From positions 1 to 64,000 of the forward strand of contig CAUYUJ010003055.1 of NCBI GenBank assembly GCA_963575745.1: a stretch of DNA of 64,000 bases, written 5' to 3'. This DNA comes from Prorocentrum cordatum. Its lineage: Eukaryota; Sar; Dinophyceae; Prorocentrales; Prorocentraceae. The notes beneath the pieces are model-generated. The model worked only from the letters and a program-made list of their open reading frames with translations. It did not search any database and was not told where the DNA came from. The translations under genes were made by a program, and so were the position numbers. Position 1 is the first letter of the stretch, and each line of letters begins with the position of its first letter. Below are positions 44,126 through 54,729 of this stretch, one piece after another.

Positions 44126-44171
44126 TGAGGCTGACTCAGCAAACACGTGCCAAAGGGACGGACGATGCAAC

Positions 44172-45300
44172 TGAAATCAATTATACATAGTATAGGATGT
44201 TTGTTGGGAAGGCCATGCCTTGAATCCTGAGCCCAATTAGTTGCGGAACTCAAGGAGAGGGGGGCGTAGAGAGAAGGGACGTGATGGCATGTGTTGTGTC
44301 AAATGTCGTCTGGTTCTCTCAGCTTTCATAGGGCACGCTCCCACTCAGAGGATCCTGGTCGCCCCGAGGCCCACGAAGCGCTGCTCACAGCCTCAACGAT
44401 GCCAAGTCTGGCTTCCGAGACAGCCCAAGAATGATTCCAATGTGCCAAACAAGTTTCGAAGATGATCCTAGCGTCCCCAACAAATGCCCCAATCATAAGC
44501 CCAATTAACGCAAACCATCAAACAACCTACACACGTTGCAACATGTTGCCTCCAGGACTGCTCGGCTAAAAATATGGCCCCTGGACTGCTCGGGAAGGCT
44601 CCAAGGCGGCGCCATAGTTGCCCAACACCTTCCCAAGCCGGCTCAGGAGGGCACCAAAACTGCCCCAAGAAGGCCACCGAATGCAACAGAACGCCCCAAG
44701 GCGGCTTCAACACGCTTTCAGAAAGCCTCACGACGCCCTCGGAGGCCCCCAAGACGCCCGAAGAGAGCTCAAAGATGCCCCAACGACGCCCCAGAGTAGC
44801 CCCAAGATACTTTAATACCAGTCCGCGAGTGAGGTCTCTCGAGAGGCGCGTGTTGAGCACGCTGCCTGAATCAGAATGCTGTGGCAGCTGCATGCAGACC
44901 TTGACCAGCCAAGCAATCCTTGCAACTCTGCTCGCGAGTCTCATAAACCATACTGGAAAACCAACACGGCCCTCGTCAAAGACGCGACCCCCCATGGCCA
45001 ACCACACCTTTCCAGTGAGCTCGCGTGCCACAAGGCCTCTCACGGCTTTGAACAACGGAGCAGCCCCGCGGTGCGAGCGCGTCGATCCTTCAGCAAGCAG
45101 CAGCGACGGGGGAGGCCCCGAGAGGGGGAACGTGGGGGGATCCTCGGTGCCCTTGGGTGCGACAGCAGCGAGCTGCTCCGCGGGCCCTGGGGGCCTCGCG
45201 AGGGTGGAGCGCTCTCCGAAGACCACCCGAAAAAACGCCGCACCCAAGTTTCCTGGAGAACGCCCAGAGGGGCGCGGGGCGTGGGTGAACCCCCGCTGCC
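44172..45300. other. No recognised gene; CCCAAGANGGC repeats at 44590-44815
   Basis: GC-rich DNA with the dispersed CCCCAAGANGGC repeat in the first half. Long frames on both strands lack domains. Confidence 0.5.
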
Positions 45301-45302
45301 CA

Positions 45303-45385
45303 TTCCCCCCCCTCCTCCTCCTCCGCCTCCTCCTCCTCCTCCTCCTGCTCCTCCTCCTCCTCCTCCTCCTCCTCCTCCCCCCCTG
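45303..45385. repeat. (TCC)n microsatellite
   Basis: About 80 bp of CTC/CCT. Confidence 0.9.
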
Positions 45386-46130
45386 CTTCCTCGCCTCGTT
45401 CTCTTTCCCCCCCATCGGCCCTTGGGTCCGTTCTCTGTGTGTGTACTGCAGCCTCGCCGTGGTTCGTCTTCCCTGGGGAGGGGCCTATCCCTGCTCCTCT
45501 CTCACCTCCCCTGGCTTTGGACTGGAGGATGCCGCAAGCGAGGGGGGGATGTGATAAGGAGAAAGTATTATCACAAGGCGGCGGGGCTTTTCAGAAGACC
45601 TCGCGCCTTCTGATCCGTTTTTGTGTCTTCGGGGAAGGCTTAGGACGCTTCTCAGACGGCCCGGGGGCTTCCGAGCCTTCTGAGAAGGCCCGCCCCTTCT
45701 CACTTCCCCCCCGCGCTCGCCGCCGAAGGATGGGGGGCGAGGTACCACAAGGTCCTCTTCGGCCCAAAGCGGCTCCAACACAGCCGCAATTCGCGCAACA
45801 CCACTTCCGAGAGGATGCGCGGCAGCCCAGGGTGGATCAGTTTGGCTTTCAACGTGCATCACACGGGCCCCGCTACCTCCTCAGTGCGTATCCAAGTGGC
45901 CAGGGACCCTCCCGAGGATACCCCCGAGGGTCCCACATCCTTTAAGCACCCAGAACGAAGAATCCGCAACCCTCCTGTGCTTGGTGCTCGTGTTGGATAA
46001 CGCACGTGTCCTCCTCTCCTGCCGTCCTCTTTCGCCTCTTCCCCGCCTTCCCCTCTTGCCCTCCTCCTGCCTCCTACTGCCTCCGACCTCCTACCTGTCT
46101 TCATGGGTATTGCCATCTGCACACCGTCCG
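45386..46130. other. No recognised gene
   Basis: Contains imperfect inverted CTTCTGAGAAGG-type segments at 45560-45700, possibly another decayed foldback element. Confidence 0.4.
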
Positions 46131-46139
46131 CCACATTCG

Positions 46140-46960
46140 TGAGCTCCCGCGGGAAAACCAGCGGAGCGAGGATCCACGGGCGCTCGACTGAGGCCTTGCT
46201 TATCTAGGTGCTACCAACTGCGCAACTACGAGCTCCTGGAAGGTCCAGCGGAATGATTTCCCACAGGCGTCCAAACGAGACCTCTGCTTTCCTCGGTGCT
46301 GGTGGCTGCAAGCTCTGCAGCTTCGTCAGCCTCGTGACCTCCAGAAGGGTCCAGAGCGAGAGAGAGAGAGAGAGGCCCCACAAACGTGCAGACGAGGCCT
46401 CGCTTTTCCTGGGTGCTGCCAGCTGCGCAACTCTCGCACTCTTCGTGGGCGCCTGGGAGGTCCAGGGATGGAGGCCCCACGGGTGTCCAAACGAGTCCTC
46501 GCCCGCATGGCCGCTGCGGCCTGCGCGGATGCAGCTCTTTTCGTGGGCTCCTGGGAGTCCAAGCGAGACCTCGCCTTCCTGGGCGCCGCCGGCTGCGCAG
46601 CTGCCACCGCTGTCCGTCGTGAGCCCCTTGGAGGTCAGCGGAGCACGGCCCTATGCCCAGAGCCACGTGAATCGGACTTCCCCTCCTGGGGCACTGGCAA
46701 ACGAACAACTGTCGCCACGTTCGCGAGCTCCTGGGAGGCACGAATCATATGCGGCCCGATCCAATCCTAAGCGGAACCTCGTCCCCAATCGCTGCCAACC
46801 GCGCAACCGTCGCCACTTTCGTGGTCTCCTAGGGCGGGGTGCCGTCCTAATCGTACTCTGAGGAGACCGTCTCCCTAGGCGCTGCCAGCTGCGAGATTGC
46901 CGTCACTTTTGCAAGCTCCTGGGGGGTCCAGCGGGGTGGCGTCCTACGAAGGCCCAGATG
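46140..46960. repeat. About eight tandem units of 75-110 bp
   Basis: The landmark GAGCTCCTGGGAGGTCC (with variants) recurs near 46228, 46339, 46448, 46547, 46620, 46727, 46824 and 46913, followed each time by CGTCCAAACGAGACCTC and GCTGCCAGCTGCGCAACT. Confidence 0.8.
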
Positions 46961-47106
46961 AGACCTTGCCCCCCAAGGACCGCCGATAGGGCAACTGCCG
47001 CCGCCTTCGTGAACTCTGCGCGCACGAAATCACCGTCGATACAAACTAATTACAACAACGCCGACATGGACGGGCTCTGGCCGAACCTGTACGCAATGCT
47101 TTCAAT

Positions 47107-47282
47107 AGAGGCCTCCTGTATACATCGGCGATGCATGTGCCATGCACTGGCGACGTCGGCGATGCATCGGCGACGTCGGCGTGGAGAAAATTGGGCCCCA
47201 CATCGCGCCGCATCGCCGATGCATCGGCGCTGCGGCACAATCCCCCGACCCCATCTACTCCGACCCCATCTAGGAGGCCTAG
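47107..47282. mobile_element. GGCGATGCATCGG inverted-repeat element, copy 1
   Basis: Ends AGAGGCCTCCT and AGGAGGCCTAG. The interior is rich in CATCGGCGATGCATCGGCGA and contains GGCGTGGAGAA. Copy 2 is at 54281-54473. Confidence 0.65.
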
Positions 47283-47446
47283 AATCCAAAAGCACCGCCG
47301 TCGTAAAACCTGCCTGTTCACAGGCGGCCCGCGGCCGCCCGTGGACCTGCCGGCGCACCGGTGGACGTACAACTATCGCACGGGACGACGCCTGCGCACG
47401 GTAGGGCCGGCTAGACGCAGCAGTGACAGTAGTAGAAGAAGACATA

Positions 47447-47618
47447 ACCACATAAACATAAACGTTTGGCGCTCCGCGCGGATTTCTTGGATTCGCGCTG
47501 GACCCCCATCCCTAGCGCGCGGAGCGCGCCAGGGGCGGCGCCGGAGGCGCCGCCGGGGGGAGCCCCGCGCGGATCCAAGAAATCCGTGCGGAACGCCAGA
47601 AGTTTATGTCTATGGCGC
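47447..47618. mobile_element. 172-bp foldback element
   Basis: Arms of about 50 bp: CATAAACGTTTGGCGCTCCG and GCGGATTTCTTGGAT on the left match, inverted, CCAAGAAATCCGTGCGGAAC and GCCAGAAGTTTATGTC on the right. The centre is GC-rich. No ORF. Confidence 0.7.
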
Positions 47619-47621
47619 TTC

Positions 47622-49175
47622 TTCTTCTTCTTCCTCTTCCTCTTCCTCTTCCTCTTCTTCTCCTTCTTCTTGAAGATAGGCAAGGGTGGCCTCCGGTACG
47701 CGGCTTGCCGCCCGTTGCGTCCGGTGCAGCAGCCGCGGCCTGCGTGCCTGGGTCCGGCCGCACAGCAGAGGGCCCGCCCAGCGAAAGGCCACGCCTGCGC
47801 GCAGGCGGGCGGGGCCGAGGAGCGGCGCGGCGGAGCGGGAGAGCCGTCACCGCGCGTGCCAGCTTGCGTCGCGTGCTTCTCTGCGCACCACCTCGGGCCC
47901 ACGGAGACGGGCGCGCGTGCGCGCTGCCGCGGCTGCGGCTTGTCCATGCCCGCAGCGGGCGGCGCAGGTCGAGGCCGCGATGTCGGCCGTAAGCCTCAGC
48001 CCAGGATCGCAGCTGCGTGGGGATCGCGTGTCTTTCGTCCTCGCCCCCCAAGCCGTCCTCGGTCTCCTCTTTAGGATGATGACCGTCCTTGCTCGCGGTC
48101 GTGCCATCACGCCCTTGATTTATGAAGGCCCTGTCTCCTCCTCCGCCTCTGGCAGGACCCTCGGGGCGTGCAACGCACTTGGTCCCCAAAAGTTTCACAC
48201 TGAACAGCGAGCACTTTCATGCTCATTTGGAACCTGACGGGCCCCGTGGTATTACTAGATGTGGCGAGAACGTCCCTGGATAGCCCGAATTTGTCTTCTC
48301 GCCACTTCGCTTCCGATGGGCCTGTGCACTCTCCGGGGCTTTGTCTGGCCGCCCTGGGGCCGATGGCGTGTATGCACGGGCCGCAAGGGGTCAGTGGGAA
48401 CACGTGGGGCCTCTGGGAGGCGTCGCGAAGCCCAGCGAGGGCCGACCCTGTAACGGAGAGTTCAGTAGAGCCGTGCTACATGAATTCCGATGCTGTGCTA
48501 GCACGGTGGCAAGATTTGTTGTAAGCAGCCCGACATGCTCCCAGGCCATCTCGTTGTCAACTGCGAGTATGTGTAACCCCCTGTAGCTATTTTGAAATGA
48601 TGATGCCGGCCTGTGAAGCCGTGCTCTAAGATACGTGCGATCCAGTGAGCGTAGACCAGTGCCGAAAATATGAGCGTCTGCCGCCGAAACCGACCCCGCT
48701 GCCGAAGCGACGATATTTACGTGTGCTGCTGTTGCACTTGGATTATCCGTCCCATGTTTTGATCGACTCAACCGTCGCCTGTTCACGTGCTTAACGTCAG
48801 TGGCGACATAGACTTCCAGAACCACCGCCTTCGCATGAGCAGGCAGACATCCTCGACATGGACCTTGCTCGCTCGTTGCACTGCGAGGCTCTTCCTGCCC
48901 AAGCTAACTGCTCGGTTATCGTGGATCCCTCGGCATCGATCTCGCTAGCTCGTTGCAATGCACATGCGCGCCGACGAAACACCATTGCCGTTAGTGTGTG
49001 AGCATCCTCAATCGCCGTGAACACTCTGGGAGCGTCGGCAGGGACATAGCGCAACGCAACAGAGCGAAGAGGAGAATGCCGAGAAGGCGGATATGGGACT
49101 TGAGGAGAGGAGGGAGGACGACGCGGGCGAGGATGATGATGACATGGTGAATATGGACAGGATAATGTGGTGGAG
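47622..49175. other. No recognised gene
   Basis: Starts with a (TTC)n run at 47628-47672, then GC-rich DNA. A minus-strand frame at 48391-48825 has no domain I know. Confidence 0.4.
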
Positions 49176-49177
49176 GG

Positions 49178-49450
49178 GAGGTTAGGATGATAATGCTGAT
49201 GATAATGATGCTGCTGCTGCTGATGAGGATCTGGATGATGATGATGATGCTGCTGATGATAATGGTACGAAACATCGTGACGACGATGATGATGTTGATG
49301 ATGCTGATGCTGATGATGAGTCCGATGACGATAACAATGATGATGATGAGGATGATGATGCTGATGCTGATAATGGTGATGAGGATGAGGATGATGACGA
49401 TTCTGCTGATGATGATGACGATTATGATGATGCTGTTGATGATGATGCGG
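49178..49450. repeat. (GAT)n microsatellite, third copy
   Basis: About 270 bp of GAT with GCT and AAT interruptions. Confidence 0.9.
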
Positions 49451-49838
49451 CGGAAGACAAGCATGTGAATAATGACGCGGCAGAGGAACACCTCTGCTTC
49501 GCTGGACCTAGCTGGATCTAACTCCTAGCTTATTCAGGGCAGACAATGTACTTGGCAAGAACATTGCAGCGATAAGCACTACCGCTGTAATAAACAACTT
49601 AGCGATCATGCGTATACTCTCTGATTGCTGGTGTTACGGCGCCGCAGACAGACTTTGCTACGCAAATGGTCAAACGGCCGAACAGAACAAACAACTGCCG
49701 CTGCGATGTCGTTGTATACCCCAAGCCTCATACCAAATCAATGCAACATTCGATGCGCATTTGGCTAACAACTGCAAGGTGCCCCACACTGTGCTCTCCC
49801 GCGCAAGATATGTCTGGTGTGCGAGAGGCTGTCCACGA
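49451..49838. other. 3' flank of the dioxygenase gene
   Basis: No gene seen. It would hold the 3' untranslated region of the minus-strand gene. Confidence 0.4.
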
Positions 49839-50828
49839 TCACTCCCGACTGCAGTGCACGCCTAGACGCAAGGCAATTCGGACATCTACAGACGCATCGT
49901 ATGGGTTGCTCCTGTGCAGGAGCTGCGAGTTGTCAAAGATCAAGACGTCACCCCGCTCCCAGGCATGATCGTACACCTCGCCGGCGGCAATTGCCTCCTC
50001 GGCCAGCATCTCCCAGGCGCTGTCCTGGACCTCTTCCGCCTCCTCCTCCAGCCCCTCGAGGATGCCGCGCCCTCGCCCCGGACCGACCTGAAGGCACGGC
50101 ACGCCCGTGAAGGCGTGCTGGCCCACGAGGGGGCGCAAGGACCGCGGGCTCGCGCTCCTGACGGCGCCGTAGGGGTCCAAGTGCCACATCCGCCCGGAGG
50201 ACCACCAAGAACGGCGCGAGCTGTCCAGGCCCTCATACGCAGCCTGCATGTCGGCAAAGGACGGCCGGGTGTTGCCAGGGAGCGTCCCTGGCCCAAGGTG
50301 CCCCCAATACCCCCCACGGCCTCGGGGGCACCCCTCGCGAGGCCCGGAGGGCCCCCCCTCGTCCTCCTCCTCCTCGTCCTCCTCCTCCTCCTCCCCGAAA
50401 CGGCGCGCAGAGCTGGGGGCTCTTGGGGCCGAGGGCTCCTTTGGCGACCCCGGGGACGTCGCGTGGCCCGGAAAGGCCGTCCGCACCGCGTGTATCATGA
50501 CCACGTAGGGCGCGCCTCCTCTGCGGCCGGCGCCCGCGGGCTGCTGGTCGACGTGCCAGCTGTGCGTGCCGCGGCGCCGCTCGGGCGGGAAGGCGGGGGC
50601 GGAGGGCGCGGGGCCGAGGGGGTTTCCCAGCACCTGGACGCCGGGGCTGAAGAGCTCGGGGGGCAGGGCGGGGCTGACGCCGCGGTGGACCTCGAGCACG
50701 TCCTGGCCGAACGTGGCCCTGCCGAAGGCCTCCAGCGCCGCGGCGCTGACGACCTGGCCCAGTCTCAGCACGAGCACGCCGCGCTGCCAGAGCTCCTGCC
50801 GCAGCGCCCTGCGTGCCTGTTCGGGCGC
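49839..50828 (-). CDS. TauD/TfdA-type Fe(II)/2-oxoglutarate dioxygenase, last exon
   Basis: Enzymes of this family hydroxylate small substrates using 2-oxoglutarate, O2 and Fe(II). The exon starts after CCCTTTTCAG (50829) in phase 0 with APEQARRALRQELWQRG, so at least one upstream exon is missing. THSWHVDQQP carries the H-x-D iron ligands. PSFADMQAAYEGLD and HAFTGVPCLQVGPG match the family core. The end, WERGDVLIFDNSQLLHRSN then RIALRLGVH, carries the distal His and the Arg that binds 2-oxoglutarate. Between the H-x-D block and FADMQAAYEGL lies an acidic insert (FGEEEEEDEEEEDEGG) in a segment unlike the family; it may be a loop or an unrecognised in-frame intron. Stop at 49839. Substrate unknown. 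Confidence 0.8.
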   Translation of the reverse strand, partial: APEQARRALRQELWQRGVLVLRLGQVVSAAALEAFGRATFGQDVLEVHRGVSPALPPELFSPGVQVLGNPLGPAPSAPAFPPERRRGTHSWHVDQQPAGAGRRGGAPYVVMIHAVRTAFPGHATSPGSPKEPSAPRAPSSARRFGEEEEEDEEEEDEGGPSGPREGCPRGRGGYWGHLGPGTLPGNTRPSFADMQAAYEGLDSSRRSWWSSGRMWHLDPYGAVRSASPRSLRPLVGQHAFTGVPCLQVGPGRGRGILEGLEEEAEEVQDSAWEMLAEEAIAAGEVYDHAWERGDVLIFDNSQLLHRSNPYDASVDVRIALRLGVHCSRE

Positions 50829-51240
50829 CTGAAAAGGGCAGGGGAAACATGGGTACAGCGCAGTTCTTGATACATATGTTTTTTCTTAACATGTACGATG
50901 TTTAATACATGAATGATTTATTGATACATTAGTGCATGAAGCCATTACTGTTTTTGATGCAACAATGAATTATCTTTAGTACAGGATTCGCACGCGGAGC
51001 ATGTATAAAAAGTGGCGCTTCACAATGCCCAACAACAAATGTTGTCCGAAAGCGGCGGCGGCCGCTGCTGGGCAGGCGGCCTTCTGTCTCAAATGGGCAA
51101 CGTGCGCGGCGGCGCGGACAGCGAGTCCTGCTCGAAATGGATGGAAGCTGCTGTGGGGCATCGTGCCCATACTCTCCGTGCCCATTTCGTTCGTGCCGAG
51201 CCTGTGCGGGCGCCTCTGGACACATGAGCGCGATCGTTAG
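50829..51240. other. Intron side of the dioxygenase gene, no exon identified
   Basis: Begins with the acceptor-side pyrimidine tract on the minus strand. An upstream exon must lie further out, but I cannot identify it. Confidence 0.4.
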
Positions 51241-51454
51241 GTCGGGCATGTCCTCCCACAGGCGGATGTTGGAGGAGAAATGGAAAAGAGTGAAACAAAC
51301 ACCCGAACAGTCAAAGATAGTAGACACATCGTTCCCCGACCATTTATCATTATTATTCTGTTATTGTTGATCTTATTATCATTCCAATTCTTCTTCTTCT
51401 TCTTCTTCTTCTTCTTATTTTTGAATATTCCTCCTGTAGAAAGACATGCCCGAC
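51241..51454. mobile_element. GTCGGGCATGTCC inverted-repeat element, copy 1
   Basis: Left end GTCGGGCATGTCCTCCCACA, right end (inverted) GTCGGGCATGTCTTTCTACA. TTA precedes it and TTAA follows. It contains a (TTC)n run at 51391-51416. Copy 2 is at 54509-54651. Confidence 0.75.
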
Positions 51455-51709
51455 TTAACGCGATCGATTCCCGGCTGCCGTCCACCCCGCGGTACATCTC
51501 AGAAGCGGACCGGGAGAGGCGACCCGCCTGGCGGGGCCGCCCCGCGTGCTGGTGAAGGCACCGTGCCGTCACCCTTCGCACGCCGCTCGCCATGACTCCA
51601 CCGCTGCCCACTCTGACCAGCAATTACCCATCGGTCGGAAGAAGTAGGTAGAAACATGAAAGAGGACGGCGTTGAACATAGGTTTGGATTTCCGTCTGTC
51701 CCCTAAACT

Positions 51710-51844
51710 GGCAATCGCTCGGACGTCCATTCACTGTTTTTTTTTGGGGGGGGGGGGGGGTCGTGCATGTTTTTTTCGCAGGGTGATCCAGGATGCTGCT
51801 TAACACTCCCCGCCGAGAAAAAATGCACGCGTCCGAGCGATACC
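51710..51844. mobile_element. CTCGGACGT inverted-repeat element, copy 1
   Basis: Left GGCAATCGCTCGGACGTCC, right CGCGTCCGAGCGATACC. Interior holds poly(T)/poly(G) and GATCCAGGATGCTGC. Three copies in the window. Confidence 0.8.
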
Positions 51845-51940
51845 AAGTAAAGAGAACGGACAAGGTGAAGTCACTCGACCTTGGAAGTAGGAAGGCGCCT
51901 AAAGTAGATCGGAGCCTGGGGATCCCAAAACACCTCCCTC

Positions 51941-52064
51941 GCCTTCGCTCTGACGTCCATTCCCTGTTTTTTTTTTGTTTCGTGCGTGTTTTTTTCGCCA
52001 AATGATCAAGGATGCTCCTCGATTGTCCTCGCGGACGGAAAAAAACAAACGTCCGAGCGATGCC
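51941..52064. mobile_element. CTCGGACGT inverted-repeat element, copy 2
   Basis: Left GCCTTCGCTCTGACGTCC (two changes), right ACGTCCGAGCGATGCC. Interior shares TTCGTGCGTGTTTTTTTCGC and GATCAAGGATGCTCCTCGA with the others. Confidence 0.8.
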
Positions 52065-52162
52065 AAGCTCCTGTCAACGAGAGATGGGTACTCCACCGCT
52101 GCCCACTCTGACCAACAATGACCTGCATCAACCAAACGGCCTGGGCCCAAACGGCTACACTT

Positions 52163-52329
52163 GGCGGCGCGCACAAGGGGGTAGGGGGAGAGGGGAAGGC
52201 TTCTTAGAAGGAGGCTGCTTCTTAGACGGCGCCGGCCTTACATCTACAAAGAAGGCCCGCGCCTTCTAAGAAGCAGGGGTGCTTCTAAGAAGCCCTCCCC
52301 CCTCCCCCTAGCCCCTTTTGCGCGCGGCC
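52163..52329. mobile_element. 167-bp foldback element with TTCTTAGAAG
   Basis: Arms of about 65 bp: GGCGCGCACAAGGGGGTAGG and GGCTTCTTAGAAGG on the left match, inverted, CTTCTAAGAAGCCC and CCTAGCCCCTTTTGCGCGCG on the right. Confidence 0.75.
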
Positions 52330-53226
52330 GATAGACACGGTGACTAGGTCCCAGACTACACCCGTGACAATGACCGGCGCTCCCTCTTCGTCGAACTACG
52401 AGCCAAAGAGGGCAATGTCAACATGTTGCAGCGAGAGTCCAAAGCGAGATAGTGGAACGGGGCATTGGAACCCAAGCATCAGCGGTTTCAAATTCTCCGC
52501 TCATCATCGCCCTTCGCAACTCCATTGGCACCATTCAGCTTCCATTGCTGGGATCACACATTTGCGCAAAGCATGCAGCCATGCGACGCCAATTGTCAGA
52601 ACCACTGCAAGCAAAAAGCGACTGGCACTCTCACATTTTGTTAGACTCTCCGGCAATCTCCTCTCGTCAGTCGCCGGACTGCCGGATGCTGCTGTGGGTG
52701 GCGAGAAAATCCGTGCTGTCCTCAGTGAGGAAGAAAAACGGACGGAAGCGTATAAACACTCCCACCTTGGGGTTTCGTGAGGAGCATCTGGTCCGCAGAA
52801 CTGGCAATTCCACGCCGCCTACTACGTATCGGCTGAGCTGCCGGCCAGGACCTCAGAAGAGCTTCCCCCCAGTCCGAGGCGACCTGCCTCCCGATCTTGC
52901 TCCTGACCCTGCACCTGGCACGAGGGAAACTTTTGCAGGGCCCCGGCGGAAACAGATCCTGCACACCCTATGAGACCTCCGCCGGGGCCAGCTTCTCATC
53001 CCGAGCCATCCTCTAACAACCCCCAGGGGGCCCGGGATGGGCCCGGAAGCCTGGAGGCAGGGAGAAGCCAGCCTCCCAGGGCTCCTCCTCTCCCCCAGGA
53101 CTCCCTCTCGTCTTCACGGCCATGATCCGGGCCCAACCTCACGATCCCGACCCAGCACGCCCTGCCTGTCCCCCCATGCGCGGGTCACCGCGCCAACCGA
53201 GTGCCCCATGGACCGCCTTTGCCGGC
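52330..53226. other. No recognised gene
   Basis: Two overlapping plus-strand frames (52340-52780, 52452-52973) have no domain I know. GC-rich with CCCGGGATGGGCCC-like patches. Confidence 0.4.
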
Positions 53227-53407
53227 TACACGCGAGAGTGACCCTAAGCAAGAGTGACGACCTTGGGTGCGTGGCTGCAGGGGGAAGCGGGGGGTCCAAA
53301 ACCGAGCGCGCAAGCCACTGCCATCGCATCGCTTCCAGCGATCGAGGGGCCCCCCCGTTGGGCCCGCACCAAAGGTCACTGCGGCGAAGGGTCACTCTTG
53401 AAGTGTA
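53227..53407. mobile_element. AGAGTGACCC inverted-repeat element, copy 1
   Basis: Left CTACACGCGAGAGTGACCC, right (inverted) CTACACTTCAAGAGTGACCC. Each arm has a second GAGTGAC/CAGTGACC further in. About 180 bp, no ORF. Confidence 0.75.
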
Positions 53408-53690
53408 GTCGACCTCTGCGCGCAGCAACCGGCCCCGCCCAGAAAGGGCTGGGCCGGACCTGGATCGACGAGCCCGGGGCTCCAGGCCATGATTGACCAA
53501 AAAAGGACCCCTAACCCTTTGGGGGGGGACCTAGGTTAGGAGGGCCAGGCACATCAGGGACAGGGGGCCTGTCCTGCAGGTGCCTCGAACCACACCGCCC
53601 AGACTTCTTACCCCCGATGCGAAGACGGCGACCTCAGTGAGGCTGCGCCTTCATCGTGCTATGAGGGCCAGGGGTACCTTGATCCTAACT

Positions 53691-53816
53691 GGCCATCGCT
53701 CGGACGTCCATTTCCTGTTTTTTTTTCGGCTTCGTGCGTGGTTGTTTCGCCAAATGGTCGAGGATGCTCCTCGAAGGTCCTCGCCGAGAAAAAAATGCAC
53801 ACGTCCGAGCGATGCC
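53691..53816. mobile_element. CTCGGACGT inverted-repeat element, copy 3
   Basis: Left GGCCATCGCTCGGACGTCC, right ACACGTCCGAGCGATGCC. CTAACT on the left and AGCTAA on the right flank it. Confidence 0.8.
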
Positions 53817-53920
53817 GAGCTAAAGGAGGCCAAGGCCCGCAGAGGGCCGCCCCCCTCCCCGGCACCGCTCCGCGGCCCCCGAGCGGGGGCGGGCGTGCCG
53901 CACACGTCGCGGAGGGGGCC

Positions 53921-54006
53921 TCAGGACTCGGGCAGGGTCGCCGTCTCGTCGTACCGCTCCAGGGCCCTCATGACGAAGCGGTCGCCGCACAGCGAGGGGC
54001 CTCTTC
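53921..54006 (-). CDS. Probable last exon of the CRAL-TRIO gene
   Basis: After GTGCGCAG (acceptor at 54007) the frame RGPSLCGDRFVMRALERYD then ETATLPES runs to a stop at 53921. Composition is exon-like and the exon follows the CRAL-TRIO exon on the same strand. An alternative phase would end within about 12 residues, so the join is not certain. Confidence 0.4.
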
Positions 54007-54024
54007 TGCGCACGGGGCATCTGT

Positions 54025-54160
54025 GCGTCACCGCCGCGCCAGGCCAGGGCCGTCCTGGCCCTGGCTTGGTGCATGCGCCCTCCTGGCCGAGTTCATGAGG
54101 GCCGATGAGTGCACCGCCGCAGGGCCCAGGATGGCCCTGGCCTGGCGCGGTGGTGGCGTA
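54025..54160. mobile_element. 136-bp foldback element related to 33907-34073
   Basis: Left TGCGTCACCGCCGCGCCAGG, right (inverted) TACGCCACCACCGCGCCAGG. The core contains CCATCCTGGGCCC on the minus strand, as in the LINE-borne element. Confidence 0.75.
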
Positions 54161-54280
54161 TGGATGCCTTCGTCGGATCTTCGGCCACGCGCAAGAGTGA
54201 CCCTGGGCAAGAGTGACCTTCAGTGTGCGGACGAAGCAGGCGCAAGGTGGCCTGATCCAAGCGCGCCAGCAACCGCTGTC

Positions 54281-54473
54281 TAGAGGCCTCCTAGATGGGG
54301 TCCGAGTAGATGGGGTCGGAGGATCGCGCCGCATCGCCAGGGCATCGGCGATGCATCGGCGATGCATCGGTGACGCCGGCGACGCATCGGCGACATCGGC
54401 GTGGAGAACATCGGGCTCCGCATCGAGCCGCATCGTCGATGCATCGGCGACGCGGCGCGATCCTCCGACTAGA
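54281..54473. mobile_element. GGCGATGCATCGG inverted-repeat element, copy 2
   Basis: Outer arms TCGGAGGATCGCGCCGC and, inverted, GTCGGAGGATCGCGCCGC. Interior shares ATCGGCGATGCATCGGCG and CATCGGCGTGGAGAACAT with copy 1 at 47107. Confidence 0.7.
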
Positions 54474-54508
54474 CTATCGCATCGCGCTCAGCGATCGGGG
54501 AACCCTTA

Positions 54509-54651
54509 GTTCGGGCATGTCCTCCTAAAGGCGGATTTTGGACGACAAATACAAAATAGTTAAAACATACTCCTCAAAATGGTTCAAAATAGTGGGAACA
54601 TCGTCCCCAGACTATTTTTGGATATCCCCCCTGTAGAGGGACATGCCCGAC
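54509..54651. mobile_element. GTCGGGCATGTCC inverted-repeat element, copy 2
   Basis: Left GTTCGGGCATGTCCTCCTA, right (inverted) GTCGGGCATGTCCCTCTA. TTA precedes and TTAA follows, as in copy 1. Confidence 0.75.
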
Positions 54652-54729
54652 TTAAGGGGACCCTGGTGAGCCCGCAGCCAGAGGTCACTCCGGCGAAGGG
54701 TCACTCTCACGCGTGTTCGACCTCTGCCG

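Larger units (their letters stand above)
54188..54714. mobile_element. AGAGTGACCC inverted-repeat element, copy 2
   Basis: Left CACGCGCAAGAGTGACCC, right (inverted) CACGCGTGAGAGTGACCC. About 527 bp because two other elements are nested in it. Confidence 0.75.
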
